DNA of 64,000 nt from UBA7803 sp963822255 (GTDB taxonomy: Bacteria > Pseudomonadota > Gammaproteobacteria > Pseudomonadales > Azotimanducaceae). The first letter of the stretch is position 1; the number at the start of each line of letters is the position of its first letter. Both the position numbers and the translations under genes were made by a program. Below the pieces are notes generated by a model. That model saw nothing but the letters and a program-made list of their open reading frames with translations, was not told the DNA's origin and ran no database searches. This document shows positions 1 through 10,186 of this stretch, piece by piece. The DNA is taken from assembly GCA_963822255.1 (NCBI GenBank), contig CAWGGV010000008.1, positions 620,001 through 684,000 on the forward strand, written 5' to 3'.

Positions 1-2453
1 AACGTCATCGCATCGCCCAGCGAGACGCCCGGCGCCATCAGCCCACTGATCGTCACGCTGTTCTGCTGCTGGAACTGCGCCCGCTCGGTGGGCTCGATCT
101 CGTGCTCGAGCGAGACGAAGCTGCCAAGCGGAATCAGCTCGTCGCTGGCGCCGCGCACGTGATAATCCTCGAGGAACGTCTCGTCCAGCCGGTAGCGGCG
201 CGCCACCTGCGGGATCACCTCGTAGCTGCGTCCCGCCTGGTTGAAGCGACTCACGTAGCCGCCGCCGAGGAGGGTCGACAGCGTGGCGCCGACCTCGGCC
301 ATGTCGACGCCGAGATCTCCGGCGCGGTCACGGTCGATGGAAAGCCGCGTCAGCGGCAGCGCGATCTGAGTCGACTTGCGCAGATACGCGAAGTTGCCGC
401 TGGCATACCCGGCGCCGATGAGCTGATCGGCCAGCTCCACCAGTTGCTCGTACGCGGCGTCCCCGGTGAGCACGAACTGCAGGGGCGTGCCGCGGGAAGC
501 GCCCGGCAGGGACGGAAACGTGAACACCGCCACCTGCACCCCCGCAATCTGGTTCACCAGGCGCTGGGCCAACGGTTGCAGCTCCATCTGGGAGCGCTCC
601 CGCTGGGCCACCGGCACGAAGCGGAAGCCGCCGAAGCTGGTGGCCGGGGTGCCGCCGCCGCCGATCAGGAGGAAGCTGCGCAGGTACTCCGGAAAGCTCT
701 CGAAGGCCTTGACCACCGCCGCCGCGTGAGCCTCCGTGTACTCCACGGTCGCCGTCTCGGGCGCCGAGATCTGCACGTTCAGCACCTCGCGGTCTTCGGT
801 AGGCGCCAGCTCCTTCGTGCTGCCCTGGTACAGGAAGTAGATGGAGCCCGTCACTGCCAACGCGACCAGCAGCGGCACCGGAAGGTAGCGGAGCGCGTCG
901 CGCAGCAGGAACTGGTGCACGCGCACCTGCAGGGAAAACGCCTTGTCGACGAACCGTTCCAGCGCACTGCCATGGTCGCGGTCCGGCAGAATGCGGGCGG
1001 AAAGCATCGGCGCCAACGTGAGTGCGACGATGCCGGAGACAATCACGGTGCCCGCCAGCGTATAGGCGAACTCGGTGAACAGCGACCCCACCAGGCCGCC
1101 CATGAACCCGATCGGCGCGTACACCGCCACCAGGGTGGTGGTCATGGAGATGATGGGAAGCACCAGCTCACGAGCGCCCACCAGCGCCGCCTGAAACGGC
1201 GTCTTTCCCTCGCTGACGTGCCGATGCACGTTCTCCACCACGACGATGGCGTCATCGACCACGAGGCCAATGGCCAGCAGCATCGCAAGCAGCGTAAGCA
1301 GGTTGAGGGAAAAGCCCATCAGCAGCATCAGGAAGGCGCCGCCCACCAGCGAAAGAGGCACGGACAGCGCGGGTATCACCGCCGCCCGCCAGGTGCCGAG
1401 CGAGAGGAAGATGATCAGCAGCACGATAGCCAGCGCCTCGAGCAGCGTCTTGTACACCTCGTCGATGGAATCCTCGATGTACAGGCTTCCGTCGTACACC
1501 AGGTTCAGCTTCACGCCGGGCGGCAGCTGGCTGACGATGTCCGGCAGCAGCGCATTCACCTCCGCCGACAGCGAAAGCGGGTTCGCCCCGGGCGTCGGTG
1601 TCAGCGCCAGCATCACGCAGGGGCGACCGCTGAACCAGCTCTCCTGATTCGGGTTGCTGGTGGAAAGCACCACGTCGGCCACGTCCTTCAGGCGGGTGAC
1701 CGCGGAGCCGTCGGTACGCAGCACCAGGTTCTCGAACTCCTCCACCGTGGTGAGGTTGGTGGTGGCCGAGAGGTTGATCATGACATTGTCGCCCTTGGTC
1801 TGCCCCACGGCCGACTGCACGTTCTCCTCGAGCAGCGCGCGGCGCACGTCGGACGCCGTCATGTCCAGCGCCGTCAGGCGTTGCGGGTCGAGCCACACCC
1901 GCAGCGCCATGGTCTGATCGCCGTTGATGCCGGCCTTGGCGACCCCGGGCAGGGCCTGCAGCCGCGGCACGATGCTGCGCAGCGTGTAGTCGGTCATCTG
2001 CGCCGTATTCATGTTCTCGCTGGTCAGCGCCATGTAGATCAGCGCCCAGCCTTCGCTGGTGGACAGCGAGATCACCGGGTCCAGCGCCTCGCGAGGCAGG
2101 TTGTTGCGCTCGCTGGCGATCTTGCCCTGAATTTCCGCCAGGGCGTCGTAAGGGTCGTAGTTGAGCGCCATGTAGGCCTGGATGATCGACACGCCCTGTC
2201 GCGAGTTGGACGTGACGTAGTCGATGCCTTCCGCCTCGGAGGCGGCGCGCTGCAGGGGCTCGGTGATAAACGACTGCACGAGGTCGGCATCAGCACCCGG
2301 AAAGGCCGTGGCTACGGTCACCAGCGCCTGCTCCGTCTTGGGATACTCCCGCACCTCGAGCGACAGGAGCGAGCGCGCCCCCAGCAGCAGAATCAGGAGG
2401 CTCAGCACCGATGCCAGCACCGGCCGCCGCACGAAGACGTCGGTGAGCTTCAC
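1..2453 (-). CDS. RND efflux permease (HAE1-like), 3' end outside window
   Basis: This is the inner-membrane, proton-driven pump of a tripartite RND exporter, probably for drugs or other hydrophobic compounds. About 817 codons lie in the window, against a usual total near 1030, so the C-terminus is cut off. The start is GTG at 2453, overlapping the adaptor stop by 4 nt (GTGA). The N-terminus reads VKLTDVFVRRPVLASVLS, with a first membrane helix. A proton-relay Asp pair lies in GLVVDDAIVVVENV (around 1230-1270). Porter-domain segments follow, with AQFQQQNSVTISGLMAPG near 30-95. Frame checks at several points agree, so I see no frameshift. The substrate cannot be inferred. Confidence 0.93.
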   Translation of the reverse strand, partial: MKLTDVFVRRPVLASVLSLLILLLGARSLLSLEVREYPKTEQALVTVATAFPGADADLVQSFITEPLQRAASEAEGIDYVTSNSRQGVSIIQAYMALNYDPYDALAEIQGKIASERNNLPREALDPVISLSTSEGWALIYMALTSENMNTAQMTDYTLRSIVPRLQALPGVAKAGINGDQTMALRVWLDPQRLTALDMTASDVRRALLEENVQSAVGQTKGDNVMINLSATTNLTTVEEFENLVLRTDGSAVTRLKDVADVVLSTSNPNQESWFSGRPCVMLALTPTPGANPLSLSAEVNALLPDIVSQLPPGVKLNLVYDGSLYIEDSIDEVYKTLLEALAIVLLIIFLSLGTWRAAVIPALSVPLSLVGGAFLMLLMGFSLNLLTLLAMLLAIGLVVDDAIVVVENVHRHVSEGKTPFQAALVGARELVLPIISMTTTLVAVYAPIGFMGGLVGSLFTEFAYTLAGTVIVSGIVALTLAPMLSARILPDRDHGSALERFVDKAFSLQVRVHQFLLRDALRYLPVPLLVALAVTGSIYFLYQGSTKELAPTEDREVLNVQISAPETATVEYTEAHAAAVVKAFESFPEYLRSFLLIGGGGTPATSFGGFRFVPVAQRERSQMELQPLAQRLVNQIAGVQVAVFTFPSLPGASRGTPLQFVLTGDAAYEQLVELADQLIGAGYASGNFAYLRKSTQIALPLTRLSIDRDRAGDLGVDMAEVGATLSTLLGGGYVSRFNQAGRSYEVIPQVARRYRLDETFLEDYHVRGASDELIPLGSFVSLEHEIEPTERAQFQQQNSVTISGLMAPGVSLGDAMT

Positions 2454-3643
2454 CGGTCGCCCACCTCTTCGGGGAGGGGCACGCCACCACCGACGACGAC
2501 GGTCTGACCATCACGCAGCTTCAGGTGCCCGGTGTGCACGACGCGCTGCTCGGCCTCGAGGCCGGAAAGGATCTCTACCTCCTGGCCACGGGTGCGACCC
2601 ACCTTCACAGGTTGCCTGTGTGCCGTGAGGCCGCCGCCGGATTCTTCGATCGTGAACACCGATTCGCCGTAGGCGAAGAAGCTGATGGCTGTGCGCGGCA
2701 ACGTCAGCACCGGCTCATTGCCGCCGAGGATGAGGTGCACGGTGGCAAACATGCCGGGTTGCAGGCGGCCATCGCCATTCGCGAGCTGCCCCCGCAACGT
2801 CAGGGTACGGCTCTTCACGTCCACGTCCGGGCTGACCACGATCAATTCCCCTGTGAACACCTGATCGGCCCAGGCCGCCACACTGAGCTCCAGCGGCTGA
2901 CCGGTCGCCACGGATCCCCGGTGGCGTTCAGGGACGGTGAAATCCACATAGATCGGGTCGAGGGTCTGCAGCCGGACGATGGGCTGGCCCGGCGCCACGA
3001 AGTCCCCGAGGCTCACCTGGCGGATGCCCAGCACGCCGTCGAAGGGCGCCCGCAGCACCTTGCGCTGCAGCAGCACCTCCTGGCGCTGCGCCTGGGCCTC
3101 GAGGCTCGCCATCTGCGACTGGGAGCGGTCCAGCAGGGCTTGAGAGAAAGCCGGCGTGCCGCGGAGCTTCATCACCCGGTCGTTGTCGAGCTGCGCCAGG
3201 CGCACGTCTGCCCGCAGAGACTGGAGCTGGGCGCGGTCGTCCGCGGCGTCCAGCCGCACCAGCACGGCGCCCTTCTGCACCTTGGCCCCGGAGGAGAAGT
3301 TGATCTCGATTACCTTTCCCGGCACTTCAGGGGCGACAGCGACGTCCTGAATGGCCGTGATGTCGCCCACAGCCTCGATCCGCTCGGCCCACAGTCGGCG
3401 CTGTACGCGGGTGTCGGTAACGACGGCGGGCGGCGCGCCCCCGCCCATGGCCCGGGCACGAGCGGCGTTCTGCTGATGCTTGACGGCGAAGACGGCGCCG
3501 ACGACCAGGCCGATGGCCACCACCGTGAGTACGAGTCTTGGTAACACCGCTTCGAAAGCCCCTCCCGGCAATCCGGTAGTTTCGCACAGACGGCGCCATA
3601 GGCTAAGGGGCGGAATGGCCCCGCGGATCAGTACGCGGAACAC
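2450..3643 (-). CDS. RND efflux periplasmic adaptor (membrane fusion protein)
   Basis: This 397-residue protein would link the inner-membrane RND pump to an outer-membrane channel. A membrane anchor lies at about residues 36-56 (LPRLVLTVVAIGLVVGAVFAV). It is followed by the biotinyl-lipoyl half-motifs (VPGKVIEINFSSGAKVQKGAVLVRLD and VLRAPFDGVLGIRQVSLGDFV) around a helical hairpin, then beta-barrel and membrane-proximal domains. It lies directly upstream of the RND permease with a 4-nt stop/start overlap, so the two are co-translated. No outer-membrane factor gene is in the window. The true start could be one of the codons before the anchor. Confidence 0.93.
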   Translation of the reverse strand: MFRVLIRGAIPPLSLWRRLCETTGLPGGAFEAVLPRLVLTVVAIGLVVGAVFAVKHQQNAARARAMGGGAPPAVVTDTRVQRRLWAERIEAVGDITAIQDVAVAPEVPGKVIEINFSSGAKVQKGAVLVRLDAADDRAQLQSLRADVRLAQLDNDRVMKLRGTPAFSQALLDRSQSQMASLEAQAQRQEVLLQRKVLRAPFDGVLGIRQVSLGDFVAPGQPIVRLQTLDPIYVDFTVPERHRGSVATGQPLELSVAAWADQVFTGELIVVSPDVDVKSRTLTLRGQLANGDGRLQPGMFATVHLILGGNEPVLTLPRTAISFFAYGESVFTIEESGGGLTAHRQPVKVGRTRGQEVEILSGLEAEQRVVHTGHLKLRDGQTVVVGGGVPLPEEVGDR

Positions 3644-3762
3644 CCCACTCCGCTGCTCTGCCGGAGGCTCGGCGCGAACTCGCTCGAGCCGCGCGCGCTC
3701 CTCGGGCGCGCCGAGCCGTTGACCTGCATGGCCCCATACGTAATGCGCCGGATCGACAGCCT

Positions 3763-6208
3763 TCAGTCGGACAGCGCCTTCTTGAGCGCGAGCTGCTGTT
3801 GCATGACGTCCGCCTCGGCCTTTTCAGCAGGCTTCATCTTCTTGGTCTCGATAGTGATCTTCGGAATGTGGCCGGTGAATCTGGACCTGGCTTCCGATCC
3901 GATCGCCTCGACCACTGGCGTACCGAGGTCCATGCCCACGTCGGCAGTCTCGTCCGCTGAAAACATCATGGGTTGCGTGTGCTCGATACGCCCCTCGCCG
4001 ACCTTCTCGTCGTTCACGTACAACGTACCTTCGCCGCCCTTTCCCTGACCGCCACCGTCATAGGCGAAGTCGAAGCGGATGGTACTCTTGCCGGGCGCGA
4101 GCTTCTTGCCGGCCACCACCGAGCTGCGCGCCAAACCGAGGAAGTTGTAGTCGTACGCGGGAACGCCGTCCTTCACGTATAGCGACCATCCGCCGAAACG
4201 TCCGCCCTGCGCGATGAGCGTGCCGTTGGCGCCGCTTGCCGGCACGTCCACCTCGGCGGTGATGGTCAGGGAAGTATTCTTCACGTTGATGAAGTCGTTC
4301 TCCATCATCCCGGTCATGCCTTCTGCCAGCGTAAGCGAGGTGCGTCCTGCCATGATATCCGGCCGACCAACCGCCTCGGCAAGCGCACGCTCGAACAGGC
4401 GGTCGTCGATGGGCAGCACATGGTGCTCCTCAGCCTCCTTCATGAAGAGTGCCTCCATGTCCGTCAGCTTCTTCGGATTCTTTGCAGCGAGATCGCGGCT
4501 CAGGCTGAAGTCCGAACGGACGTCATACAGTTCCCAGACATCCTTCTGCAGAGGATTGCGCACCTGCTTTTCCCACGGTGCCCGGTGGATGGTGCGCGCG
4601 AACCAGCCGTCGTTGTAGATGGCGCGGTTGCCGGCGATCTCGAAGTATTGCGTGGTGTGGCGGTCGCTGGCCTTGGCATGGTCGAAGGTATAGACCATGC
4701 TCACGCCTTCCATCGGGATCTGCGGCGTGCCGTCCACCGATTTGGGCTCCGGCAAACCGGCCGCTTCCAGTATGGTCGGCGCCACATCGATCACGTGGCT
4801 GAACTGGGTACGGACCTCGTTCTTCGCCTTGATGCCCTTGGGCCAATGCACCACCATGCCGTTGCGGGTGCCGCCGAAGTCGGAGGCCACCTGCTTCATC
4901 CAGCCGAACGGTGTATCGAACGCTACCGCCCAGCCGGCGGCCATATGGGGGTACGTCTCTGGACCGCCCCACTTGTCCATGACCTTCAGAAGATCGGGCA
5001 CCTGCTCTTGCACACCATTGAAGTAGGTATACTCGTTGAACATGCCGTTCTCGCCGCCTTCGCCGCTGGTGCCGTTGTCGCCCGCGATGTAAAAGATCAG
5101 CGTATTGTCCGCTTGACCTGTCGAGTTGATGGCCTCGAGCAAGCGGCCAATCTCGTGGTCGGCGTAATCGAGATAGGCGGCGAACACCTCGGCCTGGTGG
5201 CTGAACAGTCGCTTCTCGTCGGCCGAGAGCGTATCCCAGTCCTTGATCGCCTTCGGCTTCGGCGCCAGCGTCGTTCCCTGCAGGCACCACCCCCATCTTG
5301 ATCTGTCGCGCCAGCGTTTCTTCCCGAACCTTGTCCCAACCCTGATCGAACCGGCCCTTCCACTTGGCGATCCACTCTTTGGGAACATGGTGCGGCGCGT
5401 GCACGGCGCCCGGCGCGAAGTAGACGAAGAACGGCTTGTCCGGCGTCATGGCCTTCTGATACTGGACCCACGCCACCGCCTTGTCCGTCATGTCGGTCAT
5501 GAAGTGGTACTTCGGATTGTTCGGCAGTTCGACCTGAGTAACGCCATCGAAGAGAAACGGCGCCCACTGGTTGGTTTCGCCGCCGATGAAGCCGTAGAAC
5601 TTGTCGAAGCCCTGGTGCGTCGGCCAGCGGTCGAATGGGCCGGAGACGCTCGTCTCCCACACGGCGGTCTCATGCCATTTGCCGAACGCCGCGGTGCTGT
5701 AACCGTTCTCGCGCAGCATTTCAGCGACTGGGGCCGTGGCATTGGGGATCATGCCGGTGTCGCCCGGATACGGCGTCGCCATCTCGGTGATGAAGCCCAT
5801 ATTCACGGTGTGATGGTTACGGCCGCTCTTCAGCGCCGCGCGGGTCGGCGAGCACAGCGCCGTGGTGTGAAAGTTGTTGTACCGCAGGCCATCCTGCGCC
5901 AGCGCATCGAGCGTCGGCGTCGGGATCGGACCGCCGAAGGCACTCGGCGCTCCAAAGCCCAGGTCGTCGATCAGGATGATCAGCACGTTGGGCGCGCCCT
6001 TCGGCGCCTTGACTTCGAAGGGCGTCGGCGGCGTCACATTGTGCGCGTCGAGCTCGGTGTAGAGCGGTCTCTTGGGCACCTGAATTGGCAGAATGGTGCG
6101 ATCGACCTCCGCCGCCATAGCAGTCATGGCACAGGCCATGCCTACTGTCAGGCTGATCGCCTTCTGCAGTGCATGCCGCCTTGTAGGCCTCTGATTCGTG
6201 TGAAACAT
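3763..6208 (-). pseudogene. Arylsulfatase, secreted, one +1 frameshift
   Basis: A type I sulfatase that would hydrolyse sulfate esters, probably in the periplasm. The chosen ATG at 6208 has an AGGA about 11 nt upstream and opens a signal peptide (RRHALQ, hydrophobic stretch, AMTAMAA). In that frame NVLIILIDDLGFG gives the metal-binding Asp pair (D81, D82). ALCSPTRAALKSGR carries the CxPTR motif whose Cys119 would become formylglycine. The frame breaks at the CCC run 5276-5278. Dropping one base restores MGVVPAG-TTLAPKPKAIKDW and reading continues to the stop at 3763. Homology is continuous across the break, so an assembly or sequencing error is as likely as a real mutation. Neighbour: a DUF1254/DUF1214 relic. 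Confidence 0.85.
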
Positions 6209-6283
6209 AGCAATACGATTCCTCATCGACGTTAGTGGGGCATGGCTGAATGGATAGCAGCAACACAACGGGAACACGCTCGC

Positions 6284-6965
6284 TTACTCGACAGCCGTCA
6301 GCGGGGGCTGCTTGCAGGAACCATCGAGCGCCGCTTCCTCGGGCCAGTAGAGGCGCATGGCCACCCAAAACGGCCCTTTCGGCGCGGGCAGCCAGTTCGA
6401 TTCCTTTTCCGCACCCGGCGATACAGCCTGGATATACAGCGTCACCCCGCCGTCAGCGTCGCGCTTGAGTTGCGGCAGCATGGGTGAGTTGATGAGGTAT
6501 CGATTGATCGGGTTGACCACCAGCAGACTGTCGGGCAGTTGGTACATGGTCACCGACCAGAAGGCATGAGCCGGCGTCTTCATGCGCCTGCTTGACCTGC
6601 GGGGAGAGTCTTGCCGTATCGATGCTCTTACCTGCTCCCACGCCGATGCGGGCGAAACGCTGCATCAGTTTCTGCTCCGACGGATCGGTGGGACAGAACC
6701 CCAGCACGAAGCTCACGACGTTGAAAAACTCCGGCGACGTCTTCTCGGTATCCGGGGTGAGTGGGTGCATGAAGGCTTGCCGTTTCCGGGCAGTGGGCGC
6801 TGGCATGCCGAGGAAAGCGGAAAGCGGCTGAATTTTGTACCCTGCCTGCACCTTCTCCACATTGTCGATGTCATCTGGATCGAAAAGCTGAGTACGATAC
6901 ACGACGAACACCAGATCGGTTTCAGAGCGGAACACCTTGATCCCGGGTAGCGTCATTACTTTCAT
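6284..6965 (-). pseudogene. DUF1254/DUF1214 protein relic
   Basis: Two pieces of one family can be read. The upstream piece (to about 6590) has YRTQLFDPDDIDNVEKVQAG, KIQPLSAFLGMPAP and SPEFFNVVSFVLGFCPT, typical of the end of DUF1254. The second piece, in another frame (6583 down to 6284), has FWSVTMYQLPDSLLVVNPIN, NRYLINSPMLPQLKRDADGG and WLPAPKGPFWVAMRLYWPEE, the C-terminal DUF1214 region. The normal N-terminal half is missing. By memory of the family, roughly 70 residues are also missing between LSPQVKQA and AHAFWSV. This is a gene with real deletions rather than one indel. The function of the family is unknown. Confidence 0.75.
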
Positions 6966-7280
6966 TGCTTTGTCTCTACCGGTTAGGACTATCCATGGCG
7001 GGACATCGACGCCTGTGGCCCGAAATTCCGCGGAAAGGCCGAGACTGGTGTCCAATTGGAACGTTTCGCGTCTGCGCCCGCTTGCCATTGGGTGACAGCT
7101 TCAACGCGGCTGGCCTGCCCTGCCCATCGACAAATCAGGCAGCAAGCGTCCATCTCGTAGGTAGTCGCACTTACGGAAGATCCTTTAGGGCCGCCTACCT
7201 CTGGCCACGGAAAGTCCCACTGCCGGACGGCCCCGCTCAGCCTCGATACTGATGCCTCAGCTCTGGAGGAGGAGCCGCGG
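6966..7280. other. No gene recognised between DUF1254 relic and AraC gene
   Basis: I found no coding frame with recognisable content. The minus-strand frame that continues upstream from the DUF1254 relic reads unrelated, arginine-rich sequence, so the relic's missing N-terminus is not simply in this stretch. A good ribosome site (GGAGGAGG, 7267-7274) for the following AraC gene lies at the right end. Confidence 0.5.
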
Positions 7281-8333
7281 ATGTATTGGCATAAGGTCTC
7301 GTGCCTACGTTCTATCGGCCCGTATCTGATCGCACGGGGGGTCCGCCCCGCGGACCTGCTCGACAGGCACGATCTGCCGAAAACGCTGCTACTCGACCAT
7401 GAGGCTTGGGTACACCGCGACCTCTGCTTTCACATTGCGGCGGACATCAGTCACCTTACCGACGACCCGTGGTTGGGCCTGCACGCGATGGAGTTGCTTC
7501 CGCTGGAAGATCTCGGTGAGTGGAGCCTCAGTATCCTGCGGGCCAGGTCCCTCGGGGAGGGCATTCGTACTGCAGCGGCGAATATTGGTCTGATTCAGAC
7601 CGGAACGCAGATCGTGGTGCAGGAGCGCGGCGATTGGGCAGACCTGGGCGTGCGCTTCGTCGGTTGCGCGAACGCAGACAGCTGGCAGCACGACCTCGCA
7701 AACCTTTCGATTATTCGCGCCCTGGTCCGTATGGTGCAGGCGTCGGTGGACTCAGTCTGCCACCTCACGTGTAGCCGTCCACCGGAGACGCAGGAGTTGG
7801 AGCGCCTCCTTCAACCTGCGTTGCAGTTTGGCGCCAGCTGGAACCACGTAACGTTCCGACGTGATGCGCTCGCTCTGCCGCTCCGGCCGGCCGGTGATCG
7901 GCGGGTCCGTCCCGCAGGACGCGCCGAGCGCACTTGCGACACCGCGACCGCCGCCCTCAACCAGGTGCGCCACATCATCAAGACCGGGCGTCCCACGGTT
8001 CAGAACGTCGCCGGTGCCTTGGCCGTCAGCGTGCGAAGTCTTCAGCGTCAGCTGCAATCCTGGGGCGTCACGTTCGAAGCCCTGGTAGACCAATACCGAC
8101 AGATCAGCGCGGTGGCGGAGCTGCGGCGAGCAAATCGCTCGATCACCGACATCGCCTTCGACCTCGGCTATTCGGATTCCGCCCATTTTTCACGGGCGTT
8201 CCGCCGCTGGACTGGCATCTGTCCGCGAGACTTCAGGCCCGCCGCCGCATCACTGAATTGGCGCAGCGATCGCGACTATCGCGCCCTCGAAGCTTCGCCC
8301 GTCATGCCGGATGATCTGCGGATGCTCGCCTGA
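7281..8333 (+). CDS. AraC-family transcriptional regulator
   Basis: A 350-residue regulator with an N-terminal effector domain of the type seen in OruR/ArgR-like AraC proteins (GPYLIARGVRPADLL onwards, about residues 10-200). The C-terminal double helix-turn-helix (about 235-330) includes QNVAGALAVSVRSLQRQL and the signature DIAFDLGYSDSAHFSRAFRRW. Its length is normal for this subgroup. The start is supported by a GGAGGAGG ribosome site. The sulfatase/DUF1254 locus to the left is divergent and is a possible target, but this is only inference from position. Confidence 0.9.
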   Translation: MYWHKVSCLRSIGPYLIARGVRPADLLDRHDLPKTLLLDHEAWVHRDLCFHIAADISHLTDDPWLGLHAMELLPLEDLGEWSLSILRARSLGEGIRTAAANIGLIQTGTQIVVQERGDWADLGVRFVGCANADSWQHDLANLSIIRALVRMVQASVDSVCHLTCSRPPETQELERLLQPALQFGASWNHVTFRRDALALPLRPAGDRRVRPAGRAERTCDTATAALNQVRHIIKTGRPTVQNVAGALAVSVRSLQRQLQSWGVTFEALVDQYRQISAVAELRRANRSITDIAFDLGYSDSAHFSRAFRRWTGICPRDFRPAAASLNWRSDRDYRALEASPVMPDDLRMLA

Positions 8334-8394
8334 CTGCTCCCTTGCCCTATGCTGCGGTACCCGCGACCGCCGGGGACGGGTAAGCCGCCACGCC

Positions 8395-9894
8395 TCATTG
8401 GCCCGGCGGGGGCTGCAGAAACTCCGTCACCCGCTGTTCCAGATAGGGAAAGAAAGGATTGTGGCGCAGCCGCAACAGGTTGTCGGCCGGCACGGCGAGG
8501 AGCCCGCGCTCGCCCTGCAGGTCAAGCCTGCCCAGGAAGATCGCCTGGCTGCCCGGCGGGACGCTGGTGCCGTAGATGGGATCGTCCGGCGGAAACGGCA
8601 GCGCCACATGTGACAGGGAGTAGACGCGGGGCGGCCAGCGGAGCGGCAGCGGCTGGGTACGAGCAACCCTCGAGTTCGCAGCACGGCGCACCGCCACCAC
8701 GTCGTCCGTATCAGGGTTGGCGTTGGTGACCAGGGTGATGTTCACCGGTACCGACGGATCGTTCAACAGGCGTTGCCGGATCTCGGCGATCGGCTTGCCA
8801 AGCAACGCCGTCGCATTGGCGTTGCGATTGATGTCGAATACCACGAGCTCGTGACCCTCCGGCGGCAGTTGCATGAACAGTGTATTCAGCACCGCCGGCG
8901 CCGAGACGGTTGCATCGGCGAGCGATTGAAAAGCGAGAATGCGCGGCATCCGCCGACCGCCGGGCATGGATGAGGCGGCCTCGAGGTCCGACGACACGCG
9001 GCCGGTCAGGCGGTATATCTGCTCGCCGGCATTCACGGTGAAGGAGTTGTACTTGTACGGGTCGTACTCCGGTTGAATGTCCGTCCAAGCCAGCTTCGCG
9101 AGCCCGGGAAGCAGGGCCATGCTCGCCTGCACCGGAGCGAGCGCTGCCAGGGGCGAGACACCGATGGCGGGCGAGATCAGGACGATGCCTTCGACGGGAG
9201 GCAACTCCGGATCGAGCACAGCGGAGGCGGCATAGTCCACAGCCAGCGCACCGCCCATGGAGTAGCCCACCAAATAAAGAGGCTGGCCCGGGTGCGTCCG
9301 CTGAAGATGCTGCATGCCGAGGCGCACAGCGGCGATCCAGTCCGCCATGTCTGCGGTCAACAGCGCCGAGGGAGCAGTGCCATGCCCCGGCAGGCGCAAG
9401 GCAAGAACGGAGAAACCTTGCTGGTAGCAGATGCGGGCCAGCGTACGCATGGAATAAGGCGAGTCGCTCAGCCCATGCAGCAACAGGACTGCACCTCGGG
9501 CGTTCGGATTCTGTCGCCACTGGGTGCGGTTCCAGTTCGGGTGGAAACGTCGGGGGTCCGCCAGGCTGCCCGGGGCGAACCGGAAGTAACGGGGCGTTCG
9601 CTGCGCATCGATTTGCGTATAGATCTGATGGTCGACCGACGTGAACAGCGCGTCCTCGAGCTGCAGATAGCCATCGAGCGTATGGATTTGAGCGGCCTTT
9701 CGCGAGGTAAACTCGCCCGGAAGCTGGATCGTCTGCCACCGCTGGAGATCCGGCCGCCCCGCGAGAATCGATATGTATACCGTGACCAGCATCACCAGCC
9801 CACCCGCCGTAGAGTAGGCGACGAACAAGAGCAGATGTTTCGCCAGCCTACGCACCCACCCCACCGTGACCGCCGGCAACAGCGAAAGATCCAA
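8395..9894 (-). CDS. Membrane-anchored alpha/beta hydrolase (lipase/esterase-like)
   Basis: A 499-residue serine hydrolase with one N-terminal membrane segment (about residues 20-46), suggesting a bound, periplasm-facing enzyme. The oxyanion-type motif is LLLHGLSDSPYSM (about 137-149). The nucleophile elbow is GYSMG with Ser212. Acid and His candidates are in SLADATVSAPAV and LSHVALPFPPDDP. The overall layout resembles serine aminopeptidase S33 or lysophospholipase-like enzymes, but the substrate cannot be told. It stands alone on this strand, convergent with the AraC gene. Confidence 0.87.
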   Translation of the reverse strand: MDLSLLPAVTVGWVRRLAKHLLLFVAYSTAGGLVMLVTVYISILAGRPDLQRWQTIQLPGEFTSRKAAQIHTLDGYLQLEDALFTSVDHQIYTQIDAQRTPRYFRFAPGSLADPRRFHPNWNRTQWRQNPNARGAVLLLHGLSDSPYSMRTLARICYQQGFSVLALRLPGHGTAPSALLTADMADWIAAVRLGMQHLQRTHPGQPLYLVGYSMGGALAVDYAASAVLDPELPPVEGIVLISPAIGVSPLAALAPVQASMALLPGLAKLAWTDIQPEYDPYKYNSFTVNAGEQIYRLTGRVSSDLEAASSMPGGRRMPRILAFQSLADATVSAPAVLNTLFMQLPPEGHELVVFDINRNANATALLGKPIAEIRQRLLNDPSVPVNITLVTNANPDTDDVVAVRRAANSRVARTQPLPLRWPPRVYSLSHVALPFPPDDPIYGTSVPPGSQAIFLGRLDLQGERGLLAVPADNLLRLRHNPFFPYLEQRVTEFLQPPPGQ

Positions 9895-10186
9895 AGCCGC
9901 GCGCCCAGCGTGAGCAACCAGCGCACTTGATCACCGCTGCTTTGCAGGCGGCAAGCAAACAAACGCTGGCTACGACGAACGGTCTCATGGAAGTCAGACT
10001 CGAGAGGTCACTCGACGATACCGGTTGCCCGTGCGCCGTTCCAGCGGCCGACGATGATTGTCACGAAATGGCAAGCCGCGATGCGGCCCGCCAGATACCC
10101 TTACCTCGGTCCGAAGGCTCGCTGTACTGAGCTTGCCGGATTGATTTCAGTGGCCAGGCGGCCGGCGAACAGGGCGGAGAAGGTCG
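9895..10186. other. Intergenic, no gene recognised
   Basis: This stretch separates the divergent lipase-like gene and the first DUF3313-like gene and should hold both promoters. I see no coding frame with recognisable content and no clear operator. The right end carries GGCGGAGAAGG just before the next start codon. Confidence 0.45.

Noticed and set aside
102..2507. An 801-codon plus-strand frame rich in His, Gln and Arg
   Set aside because: It mirrors the RND permease on the other strand; no domain or ribosome site, and composition typical of an antisense GC-rich frame.
5276..5278. Programmed ribosomal frameshift in the sulfatase
   Set aside because: No slippery heptamer or downstream structure is evident, and similar one-base shifts occur in unrelated genes, so a consensus error is simpler.
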